Of a DNA stretch of 64,000 bases, positions 15,290 to 24,488 are shown piece after piece. The notes beneath the pieces were generated by a model, which saw only the letters and a list, made by a program, of their open reading frames with translations, did no database searches and was not told the DNA's origin. Each line of letters opens with the position of its first letter. The first letter of the stretch is position 1. The translations under genes were made by a program, and so were the position numbers. Source of the DNA: an uncultured Clostridia bacterium (GTDB lineage Bacteria > Bacillota > Clostridia > Christensenellales > Aristaeellaceae); the NCBI GenBank assembly GCA_934631025.1, contig CAKTXR010000012.1:1-64000 (forward strand), written 5' to 3'.

Positions 15290-16864
15290 TTACAGTGCCA
15301 GATGATCCACGCGGTAAACCGCGCCGCCGTCAGTGTTGTAAATCGTAACCGTCGCGGAATGCTTTCTGATTTCCACAATAGCGTGGCGATCCTTCGTCGT
15401 CGCCGCGTCGTAATCATAGACGCTGCCCAGCTTGTACAGGCTGTATTTCGGATTGTGCTCATGGCCGCTGAAATACAGCCTGATGTTATACTTTTTGCAA
15501 ATCGCCGCCAGCTTGCCCAGCCCCGTTTCGGGCAGGATCGGCGCATTCAGCTCCCGCGCAATGCCGAAGTGGCACAGCAGCACGATCTGCGCCGCCCCCT
15601 CCGCGCGGGCCTGACGGGCGCTCTCCTCCACGAAGGCCACCGTTTCGTCGGACAGGCGGCCATAGGAGCGATACGCGTCGTAATTGCCGACGATCTCATA
15701 GGGAATGAGCGGATAGCCGCCGTAATGCGTGAAGAACGCAATATAACAGACCTTCTCGCCGCTCGGCGACTGCGTATGCCACATCTTATTGCGGAAAAAG
15801 CGCGTGTCCATCGAGGTGTCGTGATTGCCCTGCATTTCGTAATGCGGAATCATGCCCTCGGCACGGCCCTCCAGCGGATGAACCGGATCGCAGATCGCGA
15901 GACGCTTAATCTCCTCAAGATAATCGCGGTAATCGCTCTGATAGGACGCGGCATAGCCGTCGTCGATGTTGTCGCCCAGCTGGAGCACGAAATCCAGCGG
16001 CGTTTTTTTGTGGATTTCGGCGATACGGTCAAACGCGCTGTGCAGCCAATCGTAATTTTCCCACTGATAGCGCCTGCCGACATGGCTGTCGCTCATCACC
16101 GCAAAACGGGAGATCACCTCGCCGTCGTCCTCCGTACAGGACGGTTCATCGCCCATGCAGCCGGCGAAATCCTCGGCGGAGGAGGTTTCCTCATCCCGCA
16201 CGCCGATGTAGAAATTGGCGCTGATTTCAGCCGGACGGCCGTCGACCAGCGCACAGGCGCGATCGGCCTTCATCACCTCGTCGCTCGTGCGGGCGGCAAT
16301 CTCAGGATAGCCCAGTCCATAGCGGCTGAAATAGAGCATGATGCGCGCGATCTTTCTGCGCTGACGGCGCGCGTCGAGCGGCGCTTCGCTCGTCCAGCGC
16401 ACGGCGATATAATTGGTCTGGAAGTTGTCGGCCTCAAAGTGATACTGTCCCTCGAACGTGCGGGAGGGCGCGTCCACCGTCAGCGCAATCCCCTCGACCG
16501 GCACATGACCCAGATAATAGAGGAAATCATTGCACACATCCAGCCGGAACGCGCCGGAGGACGCGCAGGCGTTTTCGAGATACACGTCCACGACATAGCG
16601 GCGATACTGGCAGCGCGGCCCGGTATAGTCGTTCACATCGCCGCGATAGTGCGATTCGACGATATAGGCAGGCCCTTCGGTCACGGCCGCCCGCAGTGTT
16701 ATGTCGACATCTTCAATAAAGTTCATGAACGGCGCGCCGTCTCCGTCCGGCCTGAGCCAGCCGAGGAAGGATCTCCCCTCCGGCGTTAAACGCGGCAGGC
16801 GCGCATTGCGCTGCGCCTCCTTGTCAATCATTTCGGGCGAAAGGTCAAACTTGATCGTCGGCAT
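15290..16864 (-). CDS. Calcineurin-like metallophosphoesterase with large N-terminal region
   Basis: A 524-aa cytoplasmic protein (no signal peptide). The C-terminal half, from about residue 250, is a binuclear-metal phosphoesterase with all signature motifs in order: MSDSHVG, LQLGDNIDDG, MQGNHDT, LLCHFG and YFSGHEHN. The N-terminal ~240 residues include two beta-rich segments of unknown function. It lies 18 bases after the AraC regulator gene on the same strand and is probably co-transcribed with it, which suggests regulation by a sugar signal. The substrate is unknown; phosphodiesters or sugar phosphates are possible. Confidence 0.85.
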   Translation of the reverse strand: MPTIKFDLSPEMIDKEAQRNARLPRLTPEGRSFLGWLRPDGDGAPFMNFIEDVDITLRAAVTEGPAYIVESHYRGDVNDYTGPRCQYRRYVVDVYLENACASSGAFRLDVCNDFLYYLGHVPVEGIALTVDAPSRTFEGQYHFEADNFQTNYIAVRWTSEAPLDARRQRRKIARIMLYFSRYGLGYPEIAARTSDEVMKADRACALVDGRPAEISANFYIGVRDEETSSAEDFAGCMGDEPSCTEDDGEVISRFAVMSDSHVGRRYQWENYDWLHSAFDRIAEIHKKTPLDFVLQLGDNIDDGYAASYQSDYRDYLEEIKRLAICDPVHPLEGRAEGMIPHYEMQGNHDTSMDTRFFRNKMWHTQSPSGEKVCYIAFFTHYGGYPLIPYEIVGNYDAYRSYGRLSDETVAFVEESARQARAEGAAQIVLLCHFGIARELNAPILPETGLGKLAAICKKYNIRLYFSGHEHNPKYSLYKLGSVYDYDAATTKDRHAIVEIRKHSATVTIYNTDGGAVYRVDHLAL

Positions 16865-16882
16865 GACAATTTCCTCCGTTTA

Positions 16883-17725
16883 TTATCCTTTTCTGTATTC
16901 CACAGGCGAGCAGCCGATTTTGCTGCGGAACAACTTTGAAAAATAGCCCGCATCGGAAAAGCCCACGCGCGCGGCGACGGCGGCGATCGGCTCCGCGCCC
17001 GATTCGATCAGCGGCATGGCCTGGCGCAGGCGATACGTCAGCAGATACTGATGCAGCGACTGCCCCGTCTGGCGCACGATCAGCCGGTTGAGCGAATTGG
17101 GATGAAATCCGAACACCTCGCCCAGACGGATGTTTGTCAAATCCTCGGCATAGTGGCTGTGGATATAGCCCAGTATCTGATCGACCAGCGCGCCGCCCTC
17201 CGACTGAACACGCTGCCGCGCCACGCTGAAGAGCAGCCGCGTCATCATCGCGGAGAGCGTCTCCTGCATGAACAGGCGCTGGCGTTCGTATTCCTCCAGC
17301 ATGTCGTGAAGCAGCCCCTCGCAGAAATACGCGTCGCTGAGCACGAGGGGCGCGTCCGTCAGCGGCAGCTCGGCGCACTCGGGCGCTTTGATCATGCGCT
17401 CGGGGCAGAACGTCTCTGCGCGGACAGGCGGAATCGGAAATGCCGGCGGATCGCCCGCCGCATCCAGATCAAAATTGACGGCAAACAGCGCCATGCCTCC
17501 GCCGCGCGGGATGACATAGCGGTATTTCATACCTGCGGGCCATATGAGCAGCGTACCCTTGCGCAGCGCATAGCCGCCCGACGGAAAGTCGATCCGGCTA
17601 CCGCTCTCCATGGCGTAAACCAGGCGGCAATCGTAGGGCGCCATATAATCGGGAAATTCGCCCTCGCGGATGATCAGCGTCCGGACATAGCGGACGAACG
17701 GCCTTGTGTCTTTCAGCGGCGTCAT
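16883..17725 (-). CDS. AraC family transcriptional regulator
   Basis: A 280-aa regulator with an N-terminal cupin-like ligand domain (residues ~10-100: GGYALRKGTLLIWPAGMKYR) and a C-terminal AraC DNA-binding domain with two helix-turn-helix units (IRLGEVFGFHPNSLNRLIVR, then IAAVAARVGFSDAGYFSKLF). The ATG at 17725 has AAGGAAAG upstream; the frame can be extended by 22 residues, but without a better site. It is divergent from the mannonate dehydratase gene and is likely its regulator. The region between them holds a plus-strand promoter. It is a paralogue of the AraC protein at 27069-27929. Confidence 0.88.
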   Translation of the reverse strand: MTPLKDTRPFVRYVRTLIIREGEFPDYMAPYDCRLVYAMESGSRIDFPSGGYALRKGTLLIWPAGMKYRYVIPRGGGMALFAVNFDLDAAGDPPAFPIPPVRAETFCPERMIKAPECAELPLTDAPLVLSDAYFCEGLLHDMLEEYERQRLFMQETLSAMMTRLLFSVARQRVQSEGGALVDQILGYIHSHYAEDLTNIRLGEVFGFHPNSLNRLIVRQTGQSLHQYLLTYRLRQAMPLIESGAEPIAAVAARVGFSDAGYFSKLFRSKIGCSPVEYRKG

Positions 17726-17841
17726 GCGTTTCTTTCCTTCCCTTTCTGCGAGCTTCCTCTGTATTAAAGCACATTTCGGCGCAAGATTCAAGCGAAAGCC
17801 GCATCGGCCCGTTCTTTTTTGATGAAAATTGCGTTTTTCGG

Positions 17842-17870
17842 TTGCGCTTGGGGGCGTATTGGTATATACT
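17842..17870 (+). promoter_or_regulatory. Probable promoter of the mannonate dehydratase gene
   Basis: TTGCGC (17842-17847), a 17-bp spacer and TATACT (17865-17870) lie 60 bases before the start codon, in the gap shared with the divergent AraC gene, where the regulator probably binds. Confidence 0.65.
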
Positions 17871-17930
17871 TAAATAAGCGAAATTTGCCTTGTCATATTT
17901 CACTTGAATCACACAGGAGGCGACTATTTT

Positions 17931-19007
17931 ATGGAAATGTCTTTCCGCTGGTACGGCACCGGCCATGACAGCATCACTTTGCAGCAGATTCGTCAGATTC
18001 CCGGCATGAAGGGCGTTATCACTACCCTCTACGCCACCGAACCCGGCGAGGCCTGGACGCGTGAGGCCGTTCACGCCCTCAACGAAGAGGTCAAGGCGTC
18101 CGGCCTGAAAATCTGCGGCATTGAGAGCGTCAACGTACACGACGACATCAAGGCCGGCCTGCCCACCCGCGATATGTACATCGAAAATTATATCAAATCC
18201 CTGACCGCGCTGGGCGAAGAGGGCATCGACATGGTGTGCTACAACTTCATGCCCGTGTTCGACTGGACGCGCACCAATCTGGCCAAGCCCCGCTATGACG
18301 GCTCCACCGTGCTGGCCTACGATCAGGCCGACATCGACCGCCTGAATCCCGAGGATATGTTCAACTCCATCAGCAGCTCGACCAACGGCTTCGTGCTGCC
18401 CGGCTGGGAACCTGAGCGCATGGAGCACGTCAAGGCGCTGTTCAAGATTTATGAAGGCGTGGACGACGAGGCGCTGTTCAACAACCTCAAGTACTTCCTC
18501 GAGGCCATCATGCCCACCTGCGACAAATACGGCATCAACATGGCCATCCATCCCGACGATCCGGCGTGGTCCGTGTTCGGCCTGCCCCGCATCATCATCA
18601 ATGAGGAAAACATCCATCGTATGCTGAAGATGGTGGACAATCCCCACAACGGCATTACGCTGTGCACCGGCTCGCTGGGCACCAACCGCAAGAACAACCT
18701 GCCCCAGATCATCCGCGGACTGAAAGGCCGCATCCACTTCGCGCATGTGCGCAACCTCCAGTTCTTCAGCGACACGCAGTTTGAAGAGGCCGCGCATCTC
18801 TCCGCCGACGGCTCCTTCGATATGTACGAAATCGTGAAGGCGCTCTATGAGATCGACTTCAACGGCCCGATCCGTCCCGATCACGGCCGCACCATCTGGG
18901 GTGAGAAGTGCATGCCCGGCTACGGCCTGTACGATCGCGCGCTGGGCGCCGCCTATCTCAACGGCCTTTGGGAGGCCATCGACAAGAGCCACAAGCGCGG
19001 CGTGTAA
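17931..19007 (+). CDS. uxuA: Mannonate dehydratase
   Basis: UxuA removes water from D-mannonate to give 2-keto-3-deoxygluconate in glucuronate breakdown. The 358-aa protein has the TIM-barrel signature of the family from the start (MEMSFRWYGTGHDSITLQQI) through DMVCYNFMPVFDWTRT, MAIHPDDPAWSVFGLPRI, LCTGSLG and the C-terminal IRPDHGRTIWGEKCMPGYGL. The ATG at 17931 is preceded by AGGAGG. It is followed 70 bases later by an SDR oxidoreductase that may supply mannonate. An AraC regulator is divergent. Identification is secure. Confidence 0.96.
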   Translation: MEMSFRWYGTGHDSITLQQIRQIPGMKGVITTLYATEPGEAWTREAVHALNEEVKASGLKICGIESVNVHDDIKAGLPTRDMYIENYIKSLTALGEEGIDMVCYNFMPVFDWTRTNLAKPRYDGSTVLAYDQADIDRLNPEDMFNSISSSTNGFVLPGWEPERMEHVKALFKIYEGVDDEALFNNLKYFLEAIMPTCDKYGINMAIHPDDPAWSVFGLPRIIINEENIHRMLKMVDNPHNGITLCTGSLGTNRKNNLPQIIRGLKGRIHFAHVRNLQFFSDTQFEEAAHLSADGSFDMYEIVKALYEIDFNGPIRPDHGRTIWGEKCMPGYGLYDRALGAAYLNGLWEAIDKSHKRGV

Positions 19008-19077
19008 TCGCCCGCTCATAAACCGCCGCGTCTCTTTTCCATGGGGCGCGGCGCTCTTTTAAGGGAGGAAGCCGGCC

Positions 19078-19818
19078 ATGAATTTTGAGGGAAAAGTTGC
19101 CATGATCACCGGCGCGGGCGTGGGCATCGGACGCGCATGCGCCATCCGTTTTGGCGAGCTGGGGGCAAAGCTTGTGCTGCTCGACTACAACGCTGAGACG
19201 CTTGCCGCGCTCAAGGAGGAACTCAAGGCCTATCACGCTGAGGACGCGCTGACCTTTACCTGCGACGTGGGCGATGAAGCCGCCGTGCAGGCCGCCGTCG
19301 CTCAGGCGATTGGGCATTTCGGAAAGATCGACATACTGGTCAACAATGCCGCGCTGTGGCGCTGCTGGTCGTCCTTCATTGAAACGCCCGCGTCCGAATG
19401 GGAAAAGTTCATCCGCGTCAACATCATGGGCGTAGTGCATTGCACGAAGGCCGTGCTGGGCGGCATGGTCGAGCGCGGCTACGGCCGCATTGTCAACGTC
19501 GGTTCGGTCGCCGGCGTGTACGGCAACGCCAACATGGTTCACTATTCTGCCACGAAGGGCGCGCTGATCGCCCTGACCAGGGGATTGGCCAAGGAAGTGG
19601 CCGACAAGGGCGTGACCGTCAACTGCGTCTCGCCCGGCAGCGTCAGCCCCTCCGATCACATGGACATCCACTACACTCAGCCCAGCGAGCTGGCGTTCAT
19701 GGGGCGCACCGGCAGCGACGCGGAAAACGCCGATCTTATCTGCTTCCTGGCCAGCGACAAGGCCAGCTACATCTCCGCGCAGAACATCCAGATTGACGGC
19801 TGCCGCCGCAAGCAGTAA
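19078..19818 (+). CDS. SDR family oxidoreductase, possible D-mannonate oxidoreductase
   Basis: A 246-aa short-chain dehydrogenase. The NAD(P)-binding motif TGAGVGIG is at residues 11-18, NNAA follows after strand 4, the catalytic Ser is in NVGSVAG and the Tyr-Lys pair in YSATK (Tyr156). The C-terminus (YISAQNIQIDGC) is typical. Its place immediately after uxuA suggests that it reduces fructuronate to mannonate, a role filled by SDR enzymes in several Firmicutes that lack classical UxuB. That function is inferred from context only. A weak hairpin separates the two genes, but the spacing still fits one operon. Confidence 0.88.
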   Translation: MNFEGKVAMITGAGVGIGRACAIRFGELGAKLVLLDYNAETLAALKEELKAYHAEDALTFTCDVGDEAAVQAAVAQAIGHFGKIDILVNNAALWRCWSSFIETPASEWEKFIRVNIMGVVHCTKAVLGGMVERGYGRIVNVGSVAGVYGNANMVHYSATKGALIALTRGLAKEVADKGVTVNCVSPGSVSPSDHMDIHYTQPSELAFMGRTGSDAENADLICFLASDKASYISAQNIQIDGCRRKQ

Positions 19819-19844
19819 GCCCACTCCCTTTATGATCAATCGCC

Positions 19845-19883
19845 CACCACAGCCTTCCGACCGCGCGTCGGAGGGCTGTGGTG
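19845..19883 (+). terminator. Strong hairpin after the uxuA operon
   Basis: A 16-position inverted repeat (CACCACAGCC arm against GGCTGTGGTG, one mismatch) lies 26 bases after the SDR stop. No T-run follows, so it may act as an mRNA-stabilising hairpin. Otherwise the 301-base gap to 20119 holds only the promoter at 20048-20076. Confidence 0.55.
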
Positions 19884-20047
19884 TCATCCCGCACGCAAAA
19901 ACGGCAAATTTTCGCCAAATCCTTCCAACGCAAGGCTCTGTGCCCGCGTCTAATAAAAGAGTATGCGTGCAAGAGGGAGGTGTCGGAAATCTTGCGCCGA
20001 CGCGGCGGTGAATTTCACGGGAACAGCACCCGCTTTGACGCAAATTA

Positions 20048-20076
20048 TTGCATTTTGCGCCACAATATGGTATACT
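20048..20076 (+). promoter_or_regulatory. SigA-type promoter of the Ig-repeat protein gene
   Basis: TTGCAT (20048-20053), a 17-bp spacer and TATACT (20071-20076), 44 bases before the ATG. Confidence 0.75.
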
Positions 20077-20119
20077 CTTATTTGTCTTAATATGTATATC
20101 GTTCGGAGGTGAACGCTCT

Positions 20120-23026
20120 ATGACCCGATCCGCTCCCCTGCGTCTGCTGACGGCGCTGCTTCTCTGTCTGGCGCTGACGGCGCTGCTGCCCGCGGCCATG
20201 GCCGAAAGCCTGCCTGCCGCCACGCAGCAATCCGCGCCTGTCCTGACGCTCTCTGAAAAGCAGCTTGTCATTGATCTGGCTTCCTCCAGCCGGCGCACGC
20301 TTACCGCGTCCCTCACGCCGGCCGATTCCTCGGCGCGCTACAGCTATGAAAGCTCGGATACAAGCGTCGCGCGCGTCTCCTCGAGCGGCGTTATCACCGG
20401 CCGCAAACGCGGAACCTGCACGATCACTGTGCGTTTGCGCGGCGGCGAGGCGGTCGCCCAGTGCGCCGTCACGGTGAAGGACAGCCGCGTTCCCGACTCG
20501 ATCACCTTTGTGCAAGGCACAACTGCGACGCTCGAGCGCTATGAAACGCTCCAGCTCACGCCGCAAATCATGCCCGCCTCGGCCGACCAGCGCGTCTCCT
20601 GGAAGAGCAGCGCACGCGGCGTGGTCACGGTCAGCTCGAAGGGCTTGATTACCGCCAAGCGGGGCGGCACCGCCGTCATCACCTGCTATTCCCGCCGCGA
20701 CCGCACCGTGCTGGGTGAAATCACCGTCAGAGTGAAGGAATATCCCACGCCGACCGCCATCTCGCTCGATCATGAGCCGCACTATATGATCGTCGGCACG
20801 ACGCTTCAGCTGCATCCGCAGACCGAGCCGGCCGGACAGCGCGTGTGTGAGATGTTCACCTGGCGCTCGTCCTCGTCACGCCGCGCCACGGTCAGCGCCA
20901 GCGGCCTTGTGACTGCCAAGTCGACCGGCGTGGTCACGATCACCTGCTCCTCCAAGCAGAACTCCCGCATCCGGGAGACGCTGCGCATCGTGGTCGTCAA
21001 GCCCGATTCGCCCTACTACATCACGCTGACGCCCGGCAGCGAGACGATCAACGCCTATGCGGGCGATACGCTGCACATCGGCGCGTCGGTGTTCCCGGCC
21101 AACCGCGCGCAGGGCATCGTCTGGAAGAGCAGCCGCACCTCCGTCGCCACGGTCGATCAGAACGGCAACGTGACCATCAAAAAGCCCGGCACCGTCAAGA
21201 TCACCGCTACGTCGAGCGTCAACCGCGACATTCAGTCCAGCGTGACGATCAGAGCCACGCGCCTGCCCGCGCCCGACGCGATCACGCTCTCGCCCATGCC
21301 CGCGACGCTCGAAGTGAGCGATACGCTGGCGCTGAGCGCGCAGGTCTATCCGACCGACGAGCGCCGCAGCCGCGAGTTCCGCTGGAAGACCAGCTCGAGC
21401 TCCATCGCGCGCGTGTCGAGCGACGGCGTTGTGACCCCGCGCAAGCTGGGCACCGTCACCATCACCTGCTATTCCGCGGTCGATTCGGATGTGCGCGCCA
21501 CGCTGACGCTGCGCATCGTCGACAGCAAAATGCCCGACAAGATTACGCTGAACGTGCCTTCGCTCTCCATGGAGGACGGCCAGAAGGTTCAGCTCACGCC
21601 CACAATCGAACCGGCGACCGCCACGCAGACGGTCAGCTGGAAGAGCAGCAAAACGCGCGTTGCCACCGTCGATTCGAACGGCGTTGTGACTGCCCATGCC
21701 GCCGGCACAGCCTATATCACCGCGACCTCGACCTATTCCGCCAAGAAGTCCGTGCGCATCAAGGTGACCGTGACGCAGAAAGCCGCGCCTTCCGCGCTCT
21801 CCTTCCCGACCTCCGTCGCCTCGATCTATGTGGGCAAGTCCGCGCAGATCGCCGTGCAGCCGCAGCCCGCGACCGCCAGCGTGATGTGCCAGTATGTAAG
21901 CTCCAATCCGTCGATCGCCTCGGTCGATCAGAACGGCATCGTGACCACGCACAAAACCGGCGCCGTCACGATCACCGCCCGTTCTCTCAAGAACAGCAGC
22001 GCCAGCGCGTCCGTCCATGTGATCGTCTACGACGACAACACGCCCGGCGCGGTCAATCTGGAGAGCAGCTCGCTCTATCTGGGCGTGAAATACGGCGATT
22101 ACCTGAGCGCTTCCGTGTTCCCGTCCACGGCCAGTCAGACCATCGTCTGGAGCAGCGCCAATCCGAACGTCGCCACGATCGACGCAAAGGGCTATGTCTA
22201 CGGCAAGGCCATCGGCACGACCGTCGTCACGGCCACGGCGGTAAACGGCGTGAGCGCGTCCTGCACGGTCTATGTGACCAGCACGAACGTCTCCGGCGTA
22301 ATCCCCGCGCGCACCACGACCGTAGCCGACATCAGTGAGAACCTCGGCAAGATCTATGCCATTCAGGACAGCGCTCTGGACGTCATCGCCTCGCTCAACA
22401 CGCTGGGCGCGATTTCCGGCAGCGAAGCCAGCGCCCGCTCGGCGATCATCCGCCGCGCCATGGCCGATCAGGCCTTCCCCTGGATGACGCTCGGCACGCA
22501 GGAATACTGGACGCAGAAATACGCCGAGAAGCGCTATCTGCCCGGCCGCGTCTATTACGGACTGCCCTATACGCAGGCCGGCGCGAACGGCAACTCGGCC
22601 AACCGCACCTACACGGCGGCCAAGGCGCTGACCGAAAAGCGCTATTACGACAGCGGAAAGGGCTATTACATCCTCAACCAGCGGAACCTGCTCAACGGCA
22701 GCTATGCCGGCTGCGATTGCTCCTTCTTTGTCAACACGGCCACCTACGGCATCAATCATCCGGCCTCGGCGCTCAAGACCTACACGATGAACACGTCGAA
22801 TTACTATAAGACGCTCAAGAGCTATTCCGAGCTGCGGCCCGGCGATCACATCGTGCTGGCCAAGAGCCACACCGTCATGTTCCTGTACTGGATGGACGCG
22901 GAAAAGACCAAGTTCATGATCATCGAACAGGGCGGCGACGGCAACACCATCATCTGCTCGATCAAAAACGCCGCGGAATACGCCTCGAAGGGCTATATCC
23001 CGCGCCGCGTGAGCAGCTTCAGCTAA
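20120..23026 (+). CDS. Secreted protein with eight BIG2 Ig-like repeats and an NlpC/P60-like domain
   Basis: A 968-aa protein with a Sec signal peptide (residues 1-27, ending near AMAES). Residues ~30-710 form eight Ig-like BIG2 repeats of about 85 residues, each with the W-K-S-S... VATVD-x-x-G-x-V-T core. A linker (~710-860) follows, then a C-terminal domain resembling NlpC/P60 or CHAP cysteine peptidases: DCSFFVNTA near residue 867 (family DCSGFV) and RPGDHIVLAKSHTVMFL with a His near 915. It is probably a cell-wall endopeptidase or amidase on a surface stalk. No sorting signal or SLH domain is visible. The ATG at 20120 has a GGAGGTGA site; the longer upstream frame overlaps the promoter. 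Confidence 0.88.
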   Translation: MTRSAPLRLLTALLLCLALTALLPAAMAESLPAATQQSAPVLTLSEKQLVIDLASSSRRTLTASLTPADSSARYSYESSDTSVARVSSSGVITGRKRGTCTITVRLRGGEAVAQCAVTVKDSRVPDSITFVQGTTATLERYETLQLTPQIMPASADQRVSWKSSARGVVTVSSKGLITAKRGGTAVITCYSRRDRTVLGEITVRVKEYPTPTAISLDHEPHYMIVGTTLQLHPQTEPAGQRVCEMFTWRSSSSRRATVSASGLVTAKSTGVVTITCSSKQNSRIRETLRIVVVKPDSPYYITLTPGSETINAYAGDTLHIGASVFPANRAQGIVWKSSRTSVATVDQNGNVTIKKPGTVKITATSSVNRDIQSSVTIRATRLPAPDAITLSPMPATLEVSDTLALSAQVYPTDERRSREFRWKTSSSSIARVSSDGVVTPRKLGTVTITCYSAVDSDVRATLTLRIVDSKMPDKITLNVPSLSMEDGQKVQLTPTIEPATATQTVSWKSSKTRVATVDSNGVVTAHAAGTAYITATSTYSAKKSVRIKVTVTQKAAPSALSFPTSVASIYVGKSAQIAVQPQPATASVMCQYVSSNPSIASVDQNGIVTTHKTGAVTITARSLKNSSASASVHVIVYDDNTPGAVNLESSSLYLGVKYGDYLSASVFPSTASQTIVWSSANPNVATIDAKGYVYGKAIGTTVVTATAVNGVSASCTVYVTSTNVSGVIPARTTTVADISENLGKIYAIQDSALDVIASLNTLGAISGSEASARSAIIRRAMADQAFPWMTLGTQEYWTQKYAEKRYLPGRVYYGLPYTQAGANGNSANRTYTAAKALTEKRYYDSGKGYYILNQRNLLNGSYAGCDCSFFVNTATYGINHPASALKTYTMNTSNYYKTLKSYSELRPGDHIVLAKSHTVMFLYWMDAEKTKFMIIEQGGDGNTIICSIKNAAEYASKGYIPRRVSSFS

Positions 23027-23045
23027 GCCGCATTTGACAAATGCA

Positions 23046-23092
23046 AACGCGCCCATCGCATGAGATTTTTCATGCGATGGGCGCGTTGTTTT
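23046..23092 (+). terminator. Terminator of the Ig-repeat protein gene
   Basis: An 18-bp perfect stem (23046-23063 with 23070-23087) with a short loop, followed by GTTTT. The rest of the gap to 23277 shows no gene. Confidence 0.85.
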
Positions 23093-23277
23093 GCCCTTGC
23101 CGTACAAATCGGGAGCCGGAGGCTCGGGAAGCACAGCTCCGACACGCTCAAACGGAGTTTCACGCAAAGGAAGCCTGAATTCTGAAGGATTCCACTCACA
23201 GCGTCAAATCAAGGACACAGCAGAAATAATGACGAAGAACGCCGCGATGGAGTCCCGGGGAATTCTTCAGATTGTCC

Positions 23278-23754
23278 TCAGCTTCTCGATACAAAGTGCT
23301 TCATCGGCCCGTCCAGACAGGCGATTTCGTCCTTCAGAAATTCAGGATAAATTGTCACGTTCTTCAGCCGCTCGATCGACAGCAGCCCGTATTCCACGCG
23401 CAGATTATCCCGCTGCGCCGTCCATACGCCTTCTCGGGGCAGCGCCGCATCCGCTGTCAGCTCAATCGAATAGTAAAACGCAATGCCGTGCGCCTGCTTC
23501 CCATTCCACTGCCAGAAGCTTTCCTCGCTCCACAAAAGGCGCCGGCATGCGACGCGCAGCCCCGTTTCCTCGAAAAGCTCGCGTTTCAGCGCATCCTCCA
23601 GCGTCTCGCCGACCTTTACATGGCCGCCCGGCAGCGCGTATTCGTCGCCGTCGACCTCGCGCTGCACGAGAATCCGTCCCTCTGCGACGAGCACCGCCGC
23701 GACGCGCAGCTCGCAGACGGCGTTCTCCGCTTTAAACAGCCAGTCCCCGTCCAT
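23278..23754 (-). CDS. NUDIX hydrolase
   Basis: A 158-aa Nudix protein. The complete Nudix box GGHVKVGETLEDALKRELFEETG occupies residues 43-65, with the E-E metal ligands in REL-FEE. The N-terminal VCELRVAAVLVAEGRILVQR and the substrate region (WQWNGKQAHGIAFYY) resemble DR1025/YjhB-like Nudix enzymes acting on nucleotide or sugar diphosphates. The start at 23754 has a GAGGAG site 11 bases after the DUF554 stop; the much longer open frame upstream is overlap with that gene. Substrate not predictable. Confidence 0.9.
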   Translation of the reverse strand: MDGDWLFKAENAVCELRVAAVLVAEGRILVQREVDGDEYALPGGHVKVGETLEDALKRELFEETGLRVACRRLLWSEESFWQWNGKQAHGIAFYYSIELTADAALPREGVWTAQRDNLRVEYGLLSIERLKNVTIYPEFLKDEIACLDGPMKHFVSRS

Positions 23755-23765
23755 AGCCGCTCCTC

Positions 23766-24455
23766 TCAAAACAGCGCCCGCAGGCTGATGTAAATCGCCG
23801 GAATGAACATGGCGGGCAGCATATTGCCGATGCGGATGCGCTCCTTCGCAGCGCCCAGCATATTCACGCCCAGCGCGAGGATGAGCAGGCTGCCCGTCGC
23901 GCTCATTTCCAGTATGGCCGTCTCGGAGAGGAAATTGCCCAGCGCCATGGCCAGCAGCGCAATGCCGCCCTGATAGATCGTCAGCGGCACGACGGACAGT
24001 ATCACGCCCGTTCCCCACGACGAAGCGAAGATCAGCGCCGACACACCGTCGAGGATCGACTTGGCCAGCAGCGTATCCGCCTTGTTCTGAAGGCCCGCTT
24101 CCAGCGAGCCGACGACCGCCATTGAGCCGACGCAGAACAGCAGCGTCGCGTTGATGAAGCCCTTCGAGAAGCCGTCGTCGTCCCGCGCCAGCTTTTTCTG
24201 CGCCCATGCGCCCAGCGTGTCCAGACGATCCTCAATGCGCAGCAGCTCGCCGACGACCGTGCCCAGCACGATTGAAATGATCACCAGCATGACGTTCTGC
24301 GTCTGAATCGCGCCTGAAATGCCGATCAAAAGCACGCACAACGCCAGCCCCATGTTGATCGAGTTGCTGAACCGCTTCGGTATGCCGCCCTTTAAGCGGC
24401 TGCCGATCAATCCGCCCACAATCACCGCAGCGGCATTCGCCCATACGCCCCACAT
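23766..24455 (-). CDS. DUF554 family membrane protein
   Basis: A 229-aa integral membrane protein of the DUF554 family, with about seven hydrophobic segments. Family hallmarks are the N-terminal ANAAAVIVGGLIGSRLKGGI, FINATLLFCVGSMAVVGSLE and the SILDGVSALIFASSWGTGVI stretch. The function of DUF554 is unknown; it has been suggested to be a transporter. An AAGGATGG site precedes the ATG. It is followed by the Nudix gene and preceded by the OGG-type glycosylase, probably in one operon, but no functional link is evident. Confidence 0.92.
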   Translation of the reverse strand: MWGVWANAAAVIVGGLIGSRLKGGIPKRFSNSINMGLALCVLLIGISGAIQTQNVMLVIISIVLGTVVGELLRIEDRLDTLGAWAQKKLARDDDGFSKGFINATLLFCVGSMAVVGSLEAGLQNKADTLLAKSILDGVSALIFASSWGTGVILSVVPLTIYQGGIALLAMALGNFLSETAILEMSATGSLLILALGVNMLGAAKERIRIGNMLPAMFIPAIYISLRALF

Positions 24456-24488
24456 TTTTCATCCATCCTTCCGTATTTCCAATCGCTT

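Noticed and set aside
20876..23167. Very long open frame (763 codons) on the minus strand
   Set aside because: It lies opposite the Ig-repeat gene; its product is Arg/His/Gly/Asp-rich, has no domain and no ribosome-binding site. GC-rich antisense frames of this kind are common here.
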